A DNA stretch of 64,000 nt from NCBI GenBank assembly GCA_030532575.1, contig JAUNKV010000002.1, positions 91,443 to 155,442 of the forward strand. Reading direction: 5' to 3'. This DNA is from Propionibacteriaceae bacterium (GTDB taxonomy: Bacteria; Actinomycetota; Actinomycetes; Propionibacteriales; Propionibacteriaceae). The position numbers were made by a program, and so were the translations under genes. The notes under the pieces were generated by a model that searched no databases, was not told the DNA's origin, and saw nothing but the letters and a program-made list of their open reading frames with translations. Shown here one piece after another: positions 1-8,429 of this stretch; positions within the stretch are counted from its first letter, which is position 1, and each line of letters opens with the position of its first letter.

Positions 1-1
1 C

Positions 2-370
2 AATTTCACCGTCGTCGGGTGGCTGCTGGCCGTGGTCGCGGTGCTGTCCCTGGCCGCCTCGGTGTTCATGACCGGCCACAAGTCGCGGGAGGGCTGGGGC
101 TTCGTGCTGGGTGGCCTGTCCATCGTCGCGCTGATCGCTGGCATCTTCGTGAGGATGTACGGCAACCTGGGCTTCACCCAGGATGTCTCCATGGCCCCCG
201 ACGAGCGGCTCAACATCCTCACGGCCGCCGCGTCGGAGACCACCTTGACGCTGATGACGTGGTCGACGGTGATCTTCCTGCCCATCGTGCTGGCCTACCA
301 GGCGTGGAGCTACTGGGTGTTCAGCCGTCGGGTCAGCACCAAGAACATCCCCGACGGGATCGTGTACTGA
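2..370 (+). CDS. cydB: Cytochrome bd oxidase subunit II, C-terminal part
   Basis: This is the 3' end of cydB; the frame is already open at the left window edge, so the start codon lies outside. CydB is the membrane subunit II of the cytochrome bd quinol oxidase, which reduces oxygen to water with quinol electrons at low oxygen tension. The visible 122 residues hold at least three hydrophobic segments and end with the polar tail expected of the family (ending KNIPDGIVY). The call rests on these C-terminal features and on the cydD and cydC genes that follow on the same strand after 34 bases, the usual cydABDC order. The TGA stop is at 368-370. Confidence 0.85.
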   Translation, partial: NFTVVGWLLAVVAVLSLAASVFMTGHKSREGWGFVLGGLSIVALIAGIFVRMYGNLGFTQDVSMAPDERLNILTAAASETTLTLMTWSTVIFLPIVLAYQAWSYWVFSRRVSTKNIPDGIVY

Positions 371-371
371 G

Positions 372-397
372 TTTTTGTCGGGGGCTACCGGTAGCCT
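372..397 (+). promoter_or_regulatory. Promoter-like motif before cydD
   Basis: TTTTTGTCG (372-380), 11 bases, then TAGCCT (392-397), then 7 bases to the ATG of cydD. The same TGTC, 11 bases, TAnnnT arrangement stands before hppA, radA and the PSP1 gene. If used, the transcript would be leaderless and give cydD its own start inside the cyd operon. The sequence 382-395 is also a 14-base perfect palindrome. Confidence 0.5.
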
Positions 398-404
398 GAG
401 TTTC

Positions 405-1994
405 ATGGCAGGACCGGTGGAGCCGAGGCTTCTGAAACGTGCCGGGGCGGCCAGGGTTCACCTGGCCGCCTCGGTCGTCGTCGGTGTGGTGACGGCGGTG
501 TTCGTGATCGCCCAGGCGTGGCTGCTGGCTCACGCCATCACGGTGGTCTTCCACTACCGGGCGTTGCCCCCGGACTGGGTGTTGACCCTGGCCCTGCTGC
601 TGGCGGTGTTCGTCGCGCGGGGGGTGCTCAGCTGGGTGAGTTCGGTGGTGGCGCACCGGTCGTCGGCGACGGTGAAGTCGCAGCTGAGGCGCGACGTCCT
701 GGCCGCGCACCTGAGGCGCCCCACCGCGTCGTCGGCCTCGCTGGTGCGGATCGTCACGACGGGGTTGGATGCCTTGGACGGGTATTTCTCGAAGTTCCTG
801 CCGCAGCTGGGGCTGGCGGCGACGGTGCCCTTCCTGGTGGGTGCGGTGATCCTGTGGGCGGACTGGCCGAGCGCATTGATCGTCGCGTTCACCCTGCCGT
901 TGATCCCGGTGTTCATGGCGCTGATCGGCTGGACCACGCAGGCGGCGACGAGGCGGAGCTTCGCGCGCGCGGACCGGCTGGCCAATCATTTCGCGGATCT
1001 GATCCAGGGGTTGCCGACGCTGCAGGCCTTCGCCCGTGCCCGGGCGCAGCGCAAGGGCGTGGTGCTGACCGAGGGGCAGTACCGCTCGGAGACGATGAAG
1101 GTGCTGTATGTGTCCTTCCTGTCGTCGTTCGCGCTGGAGCTGTTGGCGTCGTTGTCGGTGGCGGTGGTGGCGGTCACCGTCGGGTTCCGGCTGGCCTTCG
1201 GGGAGATGCCCTTCCATGCGGCCCTGTTCATCCTGATCCTGGCGCCGGAGGCGTTCCTGCCGGTGCGTCAGGTGGGGGTGCACTTCCACGACTCGGCCGA
1301 TGGTGTGGCGGCGGCGCGGGCGGCGCTGGACCTGATCGGCGACGATCCCGCCCCGGCCTGCCGGGACCTGCCCCAGGGCAGTTCGCTGCGGCTGGAGGGG
1401 GTGGGTTTCACCTGGCCCGGGGCGGATTCCCCCGCCGTGGCGGGGCTGGATCTGATGGTGCCTGAGGGCCGGGTGGTCGCGGTGACGGGGCCGTCGGGGG
1501 GCGGCAAGTCCACCGCGCTGGGTCTGGTGCTGGGTTTCCACTCCCCTGATTCGGGGCGGGTGCTCGTCGATGGGGTGGACCTGGCGGAGCTGGACCCTGC
1601 GGCGTGGCGTCGTCGGGTGGCGTGGGTGCCGCAGGACCCGGGGATGGTGGCTGGCACCGTCGGCAACAACGTGCGGCTGGGGATTGAGGCCACCGACGAC
1701 GAGGTGGCACGGGCGTTGCTGGATGCGGGGGCGGATTTCCCGGCCAGCAAGGGGGTTGGGGACGATGGCGAGGGCCTGTCGGCGGGTGAGCGGCGGCGGG
1801 TCGCGGTGGCGCGGGCGTTGCTGCGGATCAGGTCAGGGGCGCGGCTGCTGGTGTTGGATGAGCCGACAGCGGGGCTGGATGCGGCCACTGAGGAGGCGGT
1901 GATCCGTGCGGTGCGGGACTCGGGAGCGGGGGCGTTGGTGGTGACGCACCGGCCTGCGGTGTTGGCTGCGGCTGATGAGGTGGTGACGCTGTGA
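405..1994 (+). CDS. cydD: Cysteine/glutathione ABC exporter, CydD half
   Basis: CydD forms a heterodimeric ABC exporter with CydC that moves thiols (cysteine, glutathione or an equivalent) out of the cytoplasm and is needed to assemble cytochrome bd. The protein (529 aa from ATG 405) has an N-terminal transmembrane domain of about 300 residues and a nucleotide-binding domain with Walker A GPSGGGKST near residue 362, signature LSAGE near 458 and Walker B LLVLDEP near 482. An in-frame TTG at 375 is a poorer start; ATG 405 lies 7 bases after a -10-like TAGCCT. The stop overlaps the GTG of cydC by 4 bases, indicating translational coupling. The signature is LSAGE rather than LSGGQ, a mild change common in CydD/CydC. 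Confidence 0.9.
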   Translation: MAGPVEPRLLKRAGAARVHLAASVVVGVVTAVFVIAQAWLLAHAITVVFHYRALPPDWVLTLALLLAVFVARGVLSWVSSVVAHRSSATVKSQLRRDVLAAHLRRPTASSASLVRIVTTGLDALDGYFSKFLPQLGLAATVPFLVGAVILWADWPSALIVAFTLPLIPVFMALIGWTTQAATRRSFARADRLANHFADLIQGLPTLQAFARARAQRKGVVLTEGQYRSETMKVLYVSFLSSFALELLASLSVAVVAVTVGFRLAFGEMPFHAALFILILAPEAFLPVRQVGVHFHDSADGVAAARAALDLIGDDPAPACRDLPQGSSLRLEGVGFTWPGADSPAVAGLDLMVPEGRVVAVTGPSGGGKSTALGLVLGFHSPDSGRVLVDGVDLAELDPAAWRRRVAWVPQDPGMVAGTVGNNVRLGIEATDDEVARALLDAGADFPASKGVGDDGEGLSAGERRRVAVARALLRIRSGARLLVLDEPTAGLDAATEEAVIRAVRDSGAGALVVTHRPAVLAAADEVVTL

Positions 1995-3565
1995 GGGGGT
2001 TGCTGAGCACGCTGTTGGCGGAGGTGCCGAAGGGTCGGTTGCGGCTGGCAGGTGCTGTGGCGCTGGCCTTTCTGGCGTCGTTCTCGTCGGTGGCGTTGAT
2101 GGGGCTCTCGGCGTGGCTGATCAGTTTTGCCGCGCTGATGCCTCCGGTGCTGTACCTGCAGGCCCCGGCGGTGGGGGTGCGGACCTTCGCGATCTCGCGG
2201 GGGGTGTTCCGGTATCTGGAGCGGCTGCTGGGTCATGACGTGGCGTTGCGGATGCAGTCGGCGCTGCGGGTGCGTACCTATGACGCGCTGGCCCGGACCA
2301 CGCTGATCGGGGCGCGTCGTGGTGATCTGTTGACGCGGGTGATGGCGGACACCGAGGCGGTCACGGATGTGCTGGTGCGGGTGTTGATCCCGTTCTCTTC
2401 GGCGCTGCTGGTGGTGACTGCGGCCTCGGTGGGGGTCGCGGTGATCTCTCCCGGTGCGGGGGCTGTGTTGTTGGTGACGGCGCTGGTGGCGGGGGTGCTG
2501 GTGCCGTGGCTGGCGCAGCGTGCCAGCATCGACGTCGATGAGGCTGCTGTGCCGAGCCGGGGCAGGCTGGCGGATGCGGTGCGGGAGGTGGCGCGCACCG
2601 CCCCGGAGCTGGTGGCCCACGGGGCCGAGGGGGCGGCGTTGGAGCGGCTGCGTGGCCTGGATGCGGAGCTGCACGCGCAGGAGTCGCGGGGGGCGTGGGT
2701 CCGTGGCGTCGCCGGGGCGGTGCAGGTGGTGGCTGCTGGGGTCGCGGTGGTGGCGGGGCTGGCCATCGGTGCGCCCGCCGTCGTCTCCGGGCAGATGCAT
2801 CCGACGTTCCTGGCGGTGTTGGCGTTGACGCCGTTGGCCCTGCACGAGGTGTTGGCGACGTTCGCGGCGGCGGCGCAGACGTGGACCCGGGCGCGGGCGT
2901 CGCTGCGTCGGGTGGCGGAGGTGTTGGAGGCCGAGCCGGTGGGGACCGGGGATGTGGTGCCGGATGGTGAGGCTGCTGCTGGGCTGCGGCTGGCGGGGGT
3001 GGCTGTCGGCTGGCCGGGTGGCCCGGTGGTGCAGGAGGGCCTGGACCTGACGGTGGCCCCGGGTGAGCGGGTGGCGCTGACCGGGGTCTCGGGGGTGGGC
3101 AAGACGACGGTGGCGGCCACCGCGATGGGCCTGATCCCGCCGTTGGCTGGCGTGGTGGAGCGGGGTGGGCGCGTCGGCTATCTGGCGCAGGATGCCCACA
3201 TCTTCGCCACGTCGGTGGCGGAGAACGTGCGGATCGGCAACAAGGAGGCCTCGGATGAGCAGGTCGCCCAGGCCCTGGCCCGGGCGGGGTTGCCGCTGGA
3301 GCCGGGTCGGCTGGTGGGTGAGGACGGGGCGAGCCTGTCCGGCGGCGAGCGTCGTCGTCTGGCCCTGGCGCGGCTGCTGGTGGCGGATCGGGACCTGTGG
3401 ATTCTGGATGAGCCGACGGAGCACCTGGACCAGGCCACGGCTGAGATGTTGATGGCCGATGTGTGGCAGGCCTCGGCCAGCCGGGCGGTCCTGGTCATCA
3501 CCCACGATCCTGAGGTGGTCGCAGCCTGCGACCGGGAGCTCCACCTGTCGGCCTCCCGGGGCTGA
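1991..3565 (+). CDS. cydC: Cysteine/glutathione ABC exporter, CydC half
   Basis: CydC is the second half of the CydDC thiol exporter in the cytoplasmic membrane. The 524-residue protein shows an N-terminal transmembrane block, Walker A GVSGVGKTT near residue 365, signature LSGGERRR near 449, Walker B with DEPTEHLD and an H-loop ITHDPE. The GTG start overlaps the end of cydD by 4 bases (GTGA) and is preceded by a GAGG purine run. CydC closes the operon: a perfect stem-loop follows 60 bases downstream. Both halves keep complete ATPase motifs. Confidence 0.9.
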   Translation: MRGLLSTLLAEVPKGRLRLAGAVALAFLASFSSVALMGLSAWLISFAALMPPVLYLQAPAVGVRTFAISRGVFRYLERLLGHDVALRMQSALRVRTYDALARTTLIGARRGDLLTRVMADTEAVTDVLVRVLIPFSSALLVVTAASVGVAVISPGAGAVLLVTALVAGVLVPWLAQRASIDVDEAAVPSRGRLADAVREVARTAPELVAHGAEGAALERLRGLDAELHAQESRGAWVRGVAGAVQVVAAGVAVVAGLAIGAPAVVSGQMHPTFLAVLALTPLALHEVLATFAAAAQTWTRARASLRRVAEVLEAEPVGTGDVVPDGEAAAGLRLAGVAVGWPGGPVVQEGLDLTVAPGERVALTGVSGVGKTTVAATAMGLIPPLAGVVERGGRVGYLAQDAHIFATSVAENVRIGNKEASDEQVAQALARAGLPLEPGRLVGEDGASLSGGERRRLALARLLVADRDLWILDEPTEHLDQATAEMLMADVWQASASRAVLVITHDPEVVAACDRELHLSASRG

Positions 3566-3609
3566 GCCGCTTCCGCTGCTGGTCGGGCTGAGGTCCCGTC
3601 CCCTTCCAG

Positions 3610-3682
3610 GCACGAATCGCAGGGGGAAAACGCTGGGGCGTCGGATGTCGACGCCCCAGCGTTTTTCACCAGTGTTTCGTGC
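3610..3682 (+). repeat. 73-bp palindromic element, copy 1
   Basis: Exactly 73 bp with ends GCACGAATCGC (3610-3620) and a decayed right end GTGTTTCGTGC (3672-3682). It lies between convergent genes (cydC and the leftward ABC permease). In this copy the interior has become a perfect stem-loop with a T run. It belongs to the family described at 7978-8349. Confidence 0.85.
3627..3667 (+). terminator. Bidirectional intrinsic terminator
   Basis: A perfect 17-bp stem (3627-3643 with 3649-3665) with a 5-base loop, flanked by AAAA on the left and TTTTT on the right, so it can end transcripts from either side: cydDC from the left and the ABC permease from the right. It sits inside the 73-bp element. 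Confidence 0.85.
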
Positions 3683-3693
3683 CTCCTCAGGGT

Positions 3694-6063
3694 TCAGATC
3701 ACCAGGGCCCGTTTTCTGCTGTGCAGCTGGCGGACTCCCAGCCTGACGGCCAGGGCTCCGGCCAGCAGCAGCGCTGCGGTGAAGGCGGCCAGGCCCACGT
3801 AGTTGATCCCGGCCAGGTCGAAGATCGGCGGGTAGAGCCAGTGCAGCAGCGCCGTCGAGACCATTCCTGCCACGCATCCCAGAGCGAGGGGGACCACCAG
3901 GACCGGGCCGATCACCCCGGAGAGCACGCGCCTGGCCCAGTGCTGGGGCAGGCCCATCGCGGTGAGGTTCCTGGCGAGGGGGCGCAGGGCCTGCACCTCG
4001 CGCTGCAGGGTCCACACCAGCAGCGGGATGGCCAGGAGTGCCACTCCGGTGAAGCCGATGGTCAGCCACAGCGGGGCACTGGCCCCATCACTGGGCCGGT
4101 GCACCTCAAGGACCACCCCGCCATGTCCTGAGGCGACGGGCCACTGCTCCATGTCGGCTGCCTGCTCCGGGCTGAGCCCGGTGTGAACCCGGAACACCAA
4201 TCCCTCCTCCTCCGAGAAGGGGATGGTCTCGCGCAGCCCGAAGGCGTAGCCGGTGTTCAGCCGGGCCGGGGCCTCGGGTTTGAAGCCGATGACTCGGGTC
4301 TGGATGGTCCGGGACGGATCGGCGAAATCCACCAAGGTGACCTCGGCGTCGGCCCCGCCGAGCTTCAGCACCGCTCCACTGCTCATCACAGCCGCCTGCT
4401 CCGAGGTGAGTCCCAGCACGGCTGTGGCCTCCGCCACCGAGTCGAAGACCTGCACCACTCCTTCTCCCTCGACCCCGTAGTTGGTGTTGCTGAGGGTGGC
4501 CACGGCCTGGCTGTGGTTGTCCTGCTCGAACTGCGCGATCACCTCCTCGGGTAGTTCTTCCCCCTTGAGGGTGGTGGCCTGGAACAGCACCATCCCCTCA
4601 GGCACCTGTGGGACCAGTAGCAACACTTGAGCGCTCACCGAGGCGGAGATGTTGATGAACACGCTCAGCACCAGCCCGATCAGCAGGGTGGCCACGGCGC
4701 TGACCCCCGCCCAGCGGGCGCCGTCCTCGCGGAGCAGCCGGGCCGCCAGGTCACGAGGGCTGGCCGGGGATTTCACGGCGGCTCTGCTGCCCCAGGCAAC
4801 CACCCTGGGGGCCAGGGCCACCATGCCGAGCACCGCGAAGATCACCCCCAGGCTCATCGGCCAGAGTTTTCCGGCCGATGTCACCAAGGACCAGACCGCG
4901 ATTCCCCACAGGCCGAGCCCAGCCCATCCCAGGGCGGTGGACATGGCGGGGGGCAGGGGGCGCGGTGCCCGCTCCGCCAGCCGGGCCCGCACCTGCTGGA
5001 AGGCCCCCAGCACGATGAAGCCGAGCAGGGCACCGGCCACGCTCCACAGCACCGTTTGCCCCAGCCAGCTGAGTGAGAACTGCCACGGCCCCAGGGGCAG
5101 CCCCTGGTTGGCCTGCTGGATCAGGGGACGCACCCCCAGGCCTGCGAGCATTCCGAGGCTGCATCCGGCGGCGGCCAGGGTGACGGCTCCCCCCAGGAGG
5201 CCCGTCACGGCCGTGCGGAGCATCACCCGGGGTCGGATACCAGAGCGGACCAGCACCTGCTGGATGCCCCGCACCCAGCGGGCCACCATCCCGGCGAAGA
5301 CGAAGGGGATGCCCGCCAGCAGGGCGAGCACCAGGGAGTACCCGCCCAGGAAGCGCTGGGCGGAGACCCCATCCGGCCTCAGCAGATCGGCGCGCAGAAT
5401 CATGGAGATGGGCTGCTCCTCGCTGCCTCCCCCGATCTCACCTTGGAGAGCCCGGAGCTCATCATCCGGTCCCGTCAGCCAGTACGTCGCCGTGACCTCC
5501 TCGATGCTCTCGCCTTTTCCGGCACGCTCCCCCCACGTACCCGGGGCACACATCAAAGTGTCTGCGGCATGACTGTAAACCTCTTTGAATGTTCCGACCA
5601 CGGCAATTCCCCATTGCTGGTGGGTGGAGCCCCATTCTCCTTGAAGGGGCGCAGTGGCGACACATTCTCCTGACCGCGTGGGCCAATTGCCCTCCAGTAA
5701 TTCAGAGCGCCCCTCGGAAACCACGGAGGGCAACGGAGCTTCACTGTATTGAAATCTGCGGGCATCATCGCCCTGCACCAAATCCACCGAGGCGGAATAC
5801 TCAGTGGAGATCGTGATTTCACTGTGAGCAGAGAAGACCTCTGGGGGCTGCGGATAGGCTCCGCTCGACACCCCATCTCCGGCCCATCCCTCCACCACTG
5901 CATCCGCCCCACCGAGCAGCTTTTCCGCCTCTTGGGCTGGGCTGAGTTTCAGAGCGTCCGCGGTGCTCTTGAAAGCACCGGCGGCAATTCCGACGATGAA
6001 CACCGCCACCAGTAGCCCCCGAAACACCCGGGAGCGGAGCAGCAAGGGTATCTGGTATCTCAT
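3694..6063 (-). CDS. ABC transporter permease, FtsX/MacB-type
   Basis: Predicted cytoplasmic membrane permease of 789 aa with the duplicated layout of FtsX-family proteins: one N-terminal transmembrane segment (LLVAVFIVGIAAG), a long extracellular part of about 200 residues, three membrane segments, further hydrophobic segments and a second extracellular part, then three C-terminal segments. It starts with ATG 6063, overlapping the ATPase gene by 4 bases (ATGA), so the two form one transporter. The family serves lipoprotein release, peptide or antibiotic efflux, or cell-wall enzyme control; the substrate here is unknown. The part coding the first extracellular domain (about 5550-5850) is noticeably richer in A and T than its surroundings. 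The gene ends before a strong bidirectional terminator. Confidence 0.8.
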   Translation of the reverse strand: MRYQIPLLLRSRVFRGLLVAVFIVGIAAGAFKSTADALKLSPAQEAEKLLGGADAVVEGWAGDGVSSGAYPQPPEVFSAHSEITISTEYSASVDLVQGDDARRFQYSEAPLPSVVSEGRSELLEGNWPTRSGECVATAPLQGEWGSTHQQWGIAVVGTFKEVYSHAADTLMCAPGTWGERAGKGESIEEVTATYWLTGPDDELRALQGEIGGGSEEQPISMILRADLLRPDGVSAQRFLGGYSLVLALLAGIPFVFAGMVARWVRGIQQVLVRSGIRPRVMLRTAVTGLLGGAVTLAAAGCSLGMLAGLGVRPLIQQANQGLPLGPWQFSLSWLGQTVLWSVAGALLGFIVLGAFQQVRARLAERAPRPLPPAMSTALGWAGLGLWGIAVWSLVTSAGKLWPMSLGVIFAVLGMVALAPRVVAWGSRAAVKSPASPRDLAARLLREDGARWAGVSAVATLLIGLVLSVFINISASVSAQVLLLVPQVPEGMVLFQATTLKGEELPEEVIAQFEQDNHSQAVATLSNTNYGVEGEGVVQVFDSVAEATAVLGLTSEQAAVMSSGAVLKLGGADAEVTLVDFADPSRTIQTRVIGFKPEAPARLNTGYAFGLRETIPFSEEEGLVFRVHTGLSPEQAADMEQWPVASGHGGVVLEVHRPSDGASAPLWLTIGFTGVALLAIPLLVWTLQREVQALRPLARNLTAMGLPQHWARRVLSGVIGPVLVVPLALGCVAGMVSTALLHWLYPPIFDLAGINYVGLAAFTAALLLAGALAVRLGVRQLHSRKRALVI

Positions 6064-6728
6064 GACAGCTGACCGTCCACGATCTCCAGCACCCGGTCGG
6101 CGTACCGCTCCGCCAGTGGGTCATGGGTGGCGATGAGGCAGGCCACACCGGCCTGCCGGGTCAGCTCCTTGAGCTGCCCGAACAGCGCAGCCGAGGTACG
6201 GCTGTCCAGCGCCCCGGTCGGCTCGTCACAGAGCATCACGGGGCGCTGCCCCGCCAGGGCGCGAGCGATTCCCACCCGCTGCCGCTGTCCACCGGACATC
6301 GCATCCGGCATCCGGTTCCACAATTCCTCGATCCCGACGAACCCCAGCAGCTTTCTGGCCTCGGTCTCAGCATCCGGGCAGCCCTGGGCACGCAACACGA
6401 TCTGGAGATTTTCACTGGCGGTGAATTGGGCCACCAGATTGTGCTCCTGAAACACCAGTCCCACTTGGCGCAGCCGAAGATCGGTGCGCTGATCCTCGGA
6501 CAAACCGACGATCTCACGCCCCATCACCTGCACGGAACCGGCCTCTGGCACCTCGAGCCCGCCGATCACCGACAGCAGCGTCGATTTCCCGGACCCACTG
6601 GCACCGTACAGACAGACCATCTCGCCTGCCATGACCTCCAGGCTCACTCCCCCGAGAGCCTTCACCGCACCCGCTGGGGTGGAGTAGCTGAACTCCACCC
6701 CGGATATCCGCACTGGTACCTGCACCAT
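6060..6728 (-). CDS. ABC transporter ATP-binding protein, LolD/MacB-type
   Basis: Cytoplasmic ATPase of 222 aa that powers the adjoining FtsX-type permease. All motifs are intact: Walker A GASGSGKST (about 42-50), Q-loop LVFQEHN, signature MSGGQRQRV, Walker B with DEPTGALD, and H-loop ATHDP. The size and the DEPTGALD sequence match the MacB/LolD group. ATG 6728 is preceded by an AAAGGG purine run. The gene is first in a two-gene leftward operon and overlaps the permease start by 4 bases. Confidence 0.85.
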   Translation of the reverse strand: MVQVPVRISGVEFSYSTPAGAVKALGGVSLEVMAGEMVCLYGASGSGKSTLLSVIGGLEVPEAGSVQVMGREIVGLSEDQRTDLRLRQVGLVFQEHNLVAQFTASENLQIVLRAQGCPDAETEARKLLGFVGIEELWNRMPDAMSGGQRQRVGIARALAGQRPVMLCDEPTGALDSRTSAALFGQLKELTRQAGVACLIATHDPLAERYADRVLEIVDGQLS

Positions 6729-6924
6729 GCCACCCTTTGCATCCCATCGCGCCCACTTGCGCTCGGAGAGATACTATTCCGCCCCCGTCAAAGCATCAAC
6801 GAACCTGGCTTCAGAAGTGCACACGACGCCTCGCCGTCGGTCCTGGAGCTCGTGAGGCGCCCACTGCGCCCAACTCCCAGCACCGTGCCAGAGCCCTCGG
6901 CACCCTCGCCCCGCCCCCATGAAG

Positions 6925-7097
6925 GCACGAATCGCGGAGAAAAGACGCCTCGAGGCCACCCCATGACGCGCCAGCGTCTTTCACCAGCGATTCGTGCTCG
7001 AGTCCGACCGACGGGGAGGGACGAGCAGGAAACGCGGAGAAAGAACGATCCACCGTCGCATGACGACGCGCCAGCGTCCTTCACCAGCGATTCGTGC
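6925..7097 (+). repeat. Array of two 73-bp elements, period 100 bp
   Basis: Two copies at 6925-6997 and 7025-7097. The first has perfect ends GCACGAATCGC and GCGATTCGTGC; the left end of the second is changed to GCAGGAAACGC. The 27-base spacer (6998-7024) resembles the spacers of the 7978-8349 array, so both arrays probably come from one 100-bp unit. This array fills most of the 404-base space between the ABC ATPase and the prenyltransferase gene; nothing else is evident there. Confidence 0.85.
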
Positions 7098-7132
7098 TCG
7101 CCCGCCGAGTCTGACCTCTGGTACCGAGGCAG

Positions 7133-7933
7133 CTACTTCCCGAAGCGGCGTTCCCGTTGGGCATAGCTGCGCAGGGCTCGGACGAAGTCCACCTTGCGGA
7201 AGTCCGGCCACAGGGCCTCACAAAAGTAGTACTCGCTGTGCGCGGACTGCCACAGCAGGAAACCTGAGAGCCGCTGTTCGCCGGAGGTGCGGATGATGAG
7301 GTCCGGGTCCGGCTGTCCTGCGGTGTAGAGGTGTTCGGAGATCTCGTCGATCTCCAGGCTCCCGGCGACCTCCGCCAGGCTCTGCCCCTGCGCGGCCCGC
7401 TCGGCGAGCAGCGAGCGGAAGGCGTCGCGCAGCTCGTGCCTGCCGCCGTAGGAGACCGCGACGTTGATGTGCATCCCCGTGACCCCTGCGGTGCGTTCCG
7501 CCGAGGCCCGCAGACTCTCCGCCCGTCGCGGGGGCAGCAGGTCCAGGGCGCCGACGGCCTGCACCCGCCACCTGTCCGTCGCGGCCAGGGCCGCCACCAG
7601 CTCGTCGATGACATCGAGCAGCGGCTCCAGCTCGTCGGCTGCTGAGCGCGTGAGGTTGTCGGTGCTGAGCACCCACAAGGTGATGACGGGGATACCCGCG
7701 TCGTCGCACCAGTCGCAGAACTGCTGCAGCTTCGCCGCCCCGGCCCGGTACCCGGCCACGAGCGGCTGGCCGGGCGCGTTCAGCCGCGCCCAGCGGCGGT
7801 TCCCGTCGGCCAGCACGGCGACGTGCCTGGGAAGGCTCTCCTGGTCGAGCTGCTTCAGCACCCCCGACTCGTACGTGGAGTACAGCCACGCCGGGGGCCA
7901 GATGCGGTCCAGGAGCCGCGAGAGGGCAGACAT
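7133..7933 (-). CDS. cis-Prenyltransferase (UPP synthase family)
   Basis: Short- or medium-chain isoprenyl diphosphate synthase of the undecaprenyl diphosphate synthase family, which condenses isopentenyl diphosphate in cis onto an allylic primer to make lipid carriers. The 266-aa protein has the family start motif LADGNRRWAR and the C-terminal RTSGEQRLSGFLLWQ block followed by SEYYF. Actinobacteria often carry two such enzymes, one making a short (Z)-farnesyl diphosphate and one making the long carrier; the sequence alone does not say which this is, although lower-case uppS would be the default name. ATG 7933 is favoured over upstream starts because a -10-like TACCCT ends 6 bases before it. 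Confidence 0.85.
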   Translation of the reverse strand: MSALSRLLDRIWPPAWLYSTYESGVLKQLDQESLPRHVAVLADGNRRWARLNAPGQPLVAGYRAGAAKLQQFCDWCDDAGIPVITLWVLSTDNLTRSAADELEPLLDVIDELVAALAATDRWRVQAVGALDLLPPRRAESLRASAERTAGVTGMHINVAVSYGGRHELRDAFRSLLAERAAQGQSLAEVAGSLEIDEISEHLYTAGQPDPDLIIRTSGEQRLSGFLLWQSAHSEYYFCEALWPDFRKVDFVRALRSYAQRERRFGK

Positions 7934-7939
7934 GCTCCA

Positions 7940-7945
7940 AGGGTA
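7940..7945 (-). promoter_or_regulatory. -10 box for leaderless prenyltransferase mRNA
   Basis: TACCCT on the minus strand, separated by 6 bases (7934-7939) from the ATG at 7933. No Shine-Dalgarno site at a normal distance is needed at this spacing, so transcription would start at or next to the ATG. Confidence 0.45.
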
Positions 7946-7977
7946 TCGGGAACCGGAAATCACCCCACCCCCACGGA

Positions 7978-8349
7978 GCACGAACCGCGGAGAAACGACG
8001 GTTCACCGTCGCGCACCAACGCGCCAGCGCTCATCACCGGCGATTCGTGCCCAGACCCGACCGGCAGCGGGAGCCGAGCACGAACTGCGGAGAAGCGACG
8101 GTTCACCGTCGCATGACGACGCGCCAACGTCTTTCGCCAGCGATTCGTGCCCAGACGCACTGCCGCAGAAAGACGAGCACGAACCACCGAGAACAGACGG
8201 CCCACCGTCGCATGGCGACGCGCCAGCGTCTTTCGCCAGCGATTCGTGCCCAGACCCGACCGGCAGGGGGAGACGAGCACGAACCGCAGACAAACGACGG
8301 TTCACCGTCGCTTGGTGACGCGCCAGCGGCTTTCGTCGGCGATTCGTGC
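7978..8349 (+). repeat. Array of four 73-bp elements, period 99-100 bp
   Basis: Units at 7978-8050, 8078-8150, 8177-8249 and 8277-8349, each exactly 73 bp, with spacers of 26-27 bases that resemble one another (most begin CCAGACCCGACCGGCAG). Right ends are all GCGATTCGTGC; left ends vary (GCACGAACCGC, GCACGAACTGC). Inside each unit, CACCGTCGC, GACGCGCCA and TTTC(A/G)CCA are conserved. The reverse strand can fold into the 11-bp outer stem plus inner hairpins such as GACGC-TGGC-GCGTC. The array lies between divergent genes. Reading frames that cross it have no consistent frame, because 73 and 100 are not multiples of 3. Confidence 0.9.
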
Positions 8350-8429
8350 TCCATGGGGCGGGCTCTCGGGGCTCGGGTCTCGGGGTCTCTTGAGGTCCCC
8401 TCATAGGCTTGGAGGGCAAGGAGGTTTCC

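Noticed and set aside
333..1541. 402-codon ORF antisense to cydD
   Set aside because: His/Arg/Gln-rich shadow with no ribosome site or family.
1268..4069. 933-codon ORF antisense to cydD and cydC
   Set aside because: Composition-driven shadow; both cyd genes show complete ABC motifs on the plus strand.
7978..8050. 73-bp element as a tRNA or tRNA-like gene, because of its length and fold
   Set aside because: The outer stem is 11 bp, there is no T-loop GTTCRA sequence, no anticodon arm of proper size and no discriminator/CCA pattern.
7464..8318. Long rightward ORF (284 codons) running through the 7 kb repeats
   Set aside because: It is antisense to the prenyltransferase gene and crosses tandem repeats with changing frame; the translation is low-complexity.
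7978..8349. Evenly spaced repeats that look like a CRISPR array
   Set aside because: The repeat units are 73 bp, too long, the spacers of the array resemble each other rather than being unique, and no cas genes are near.
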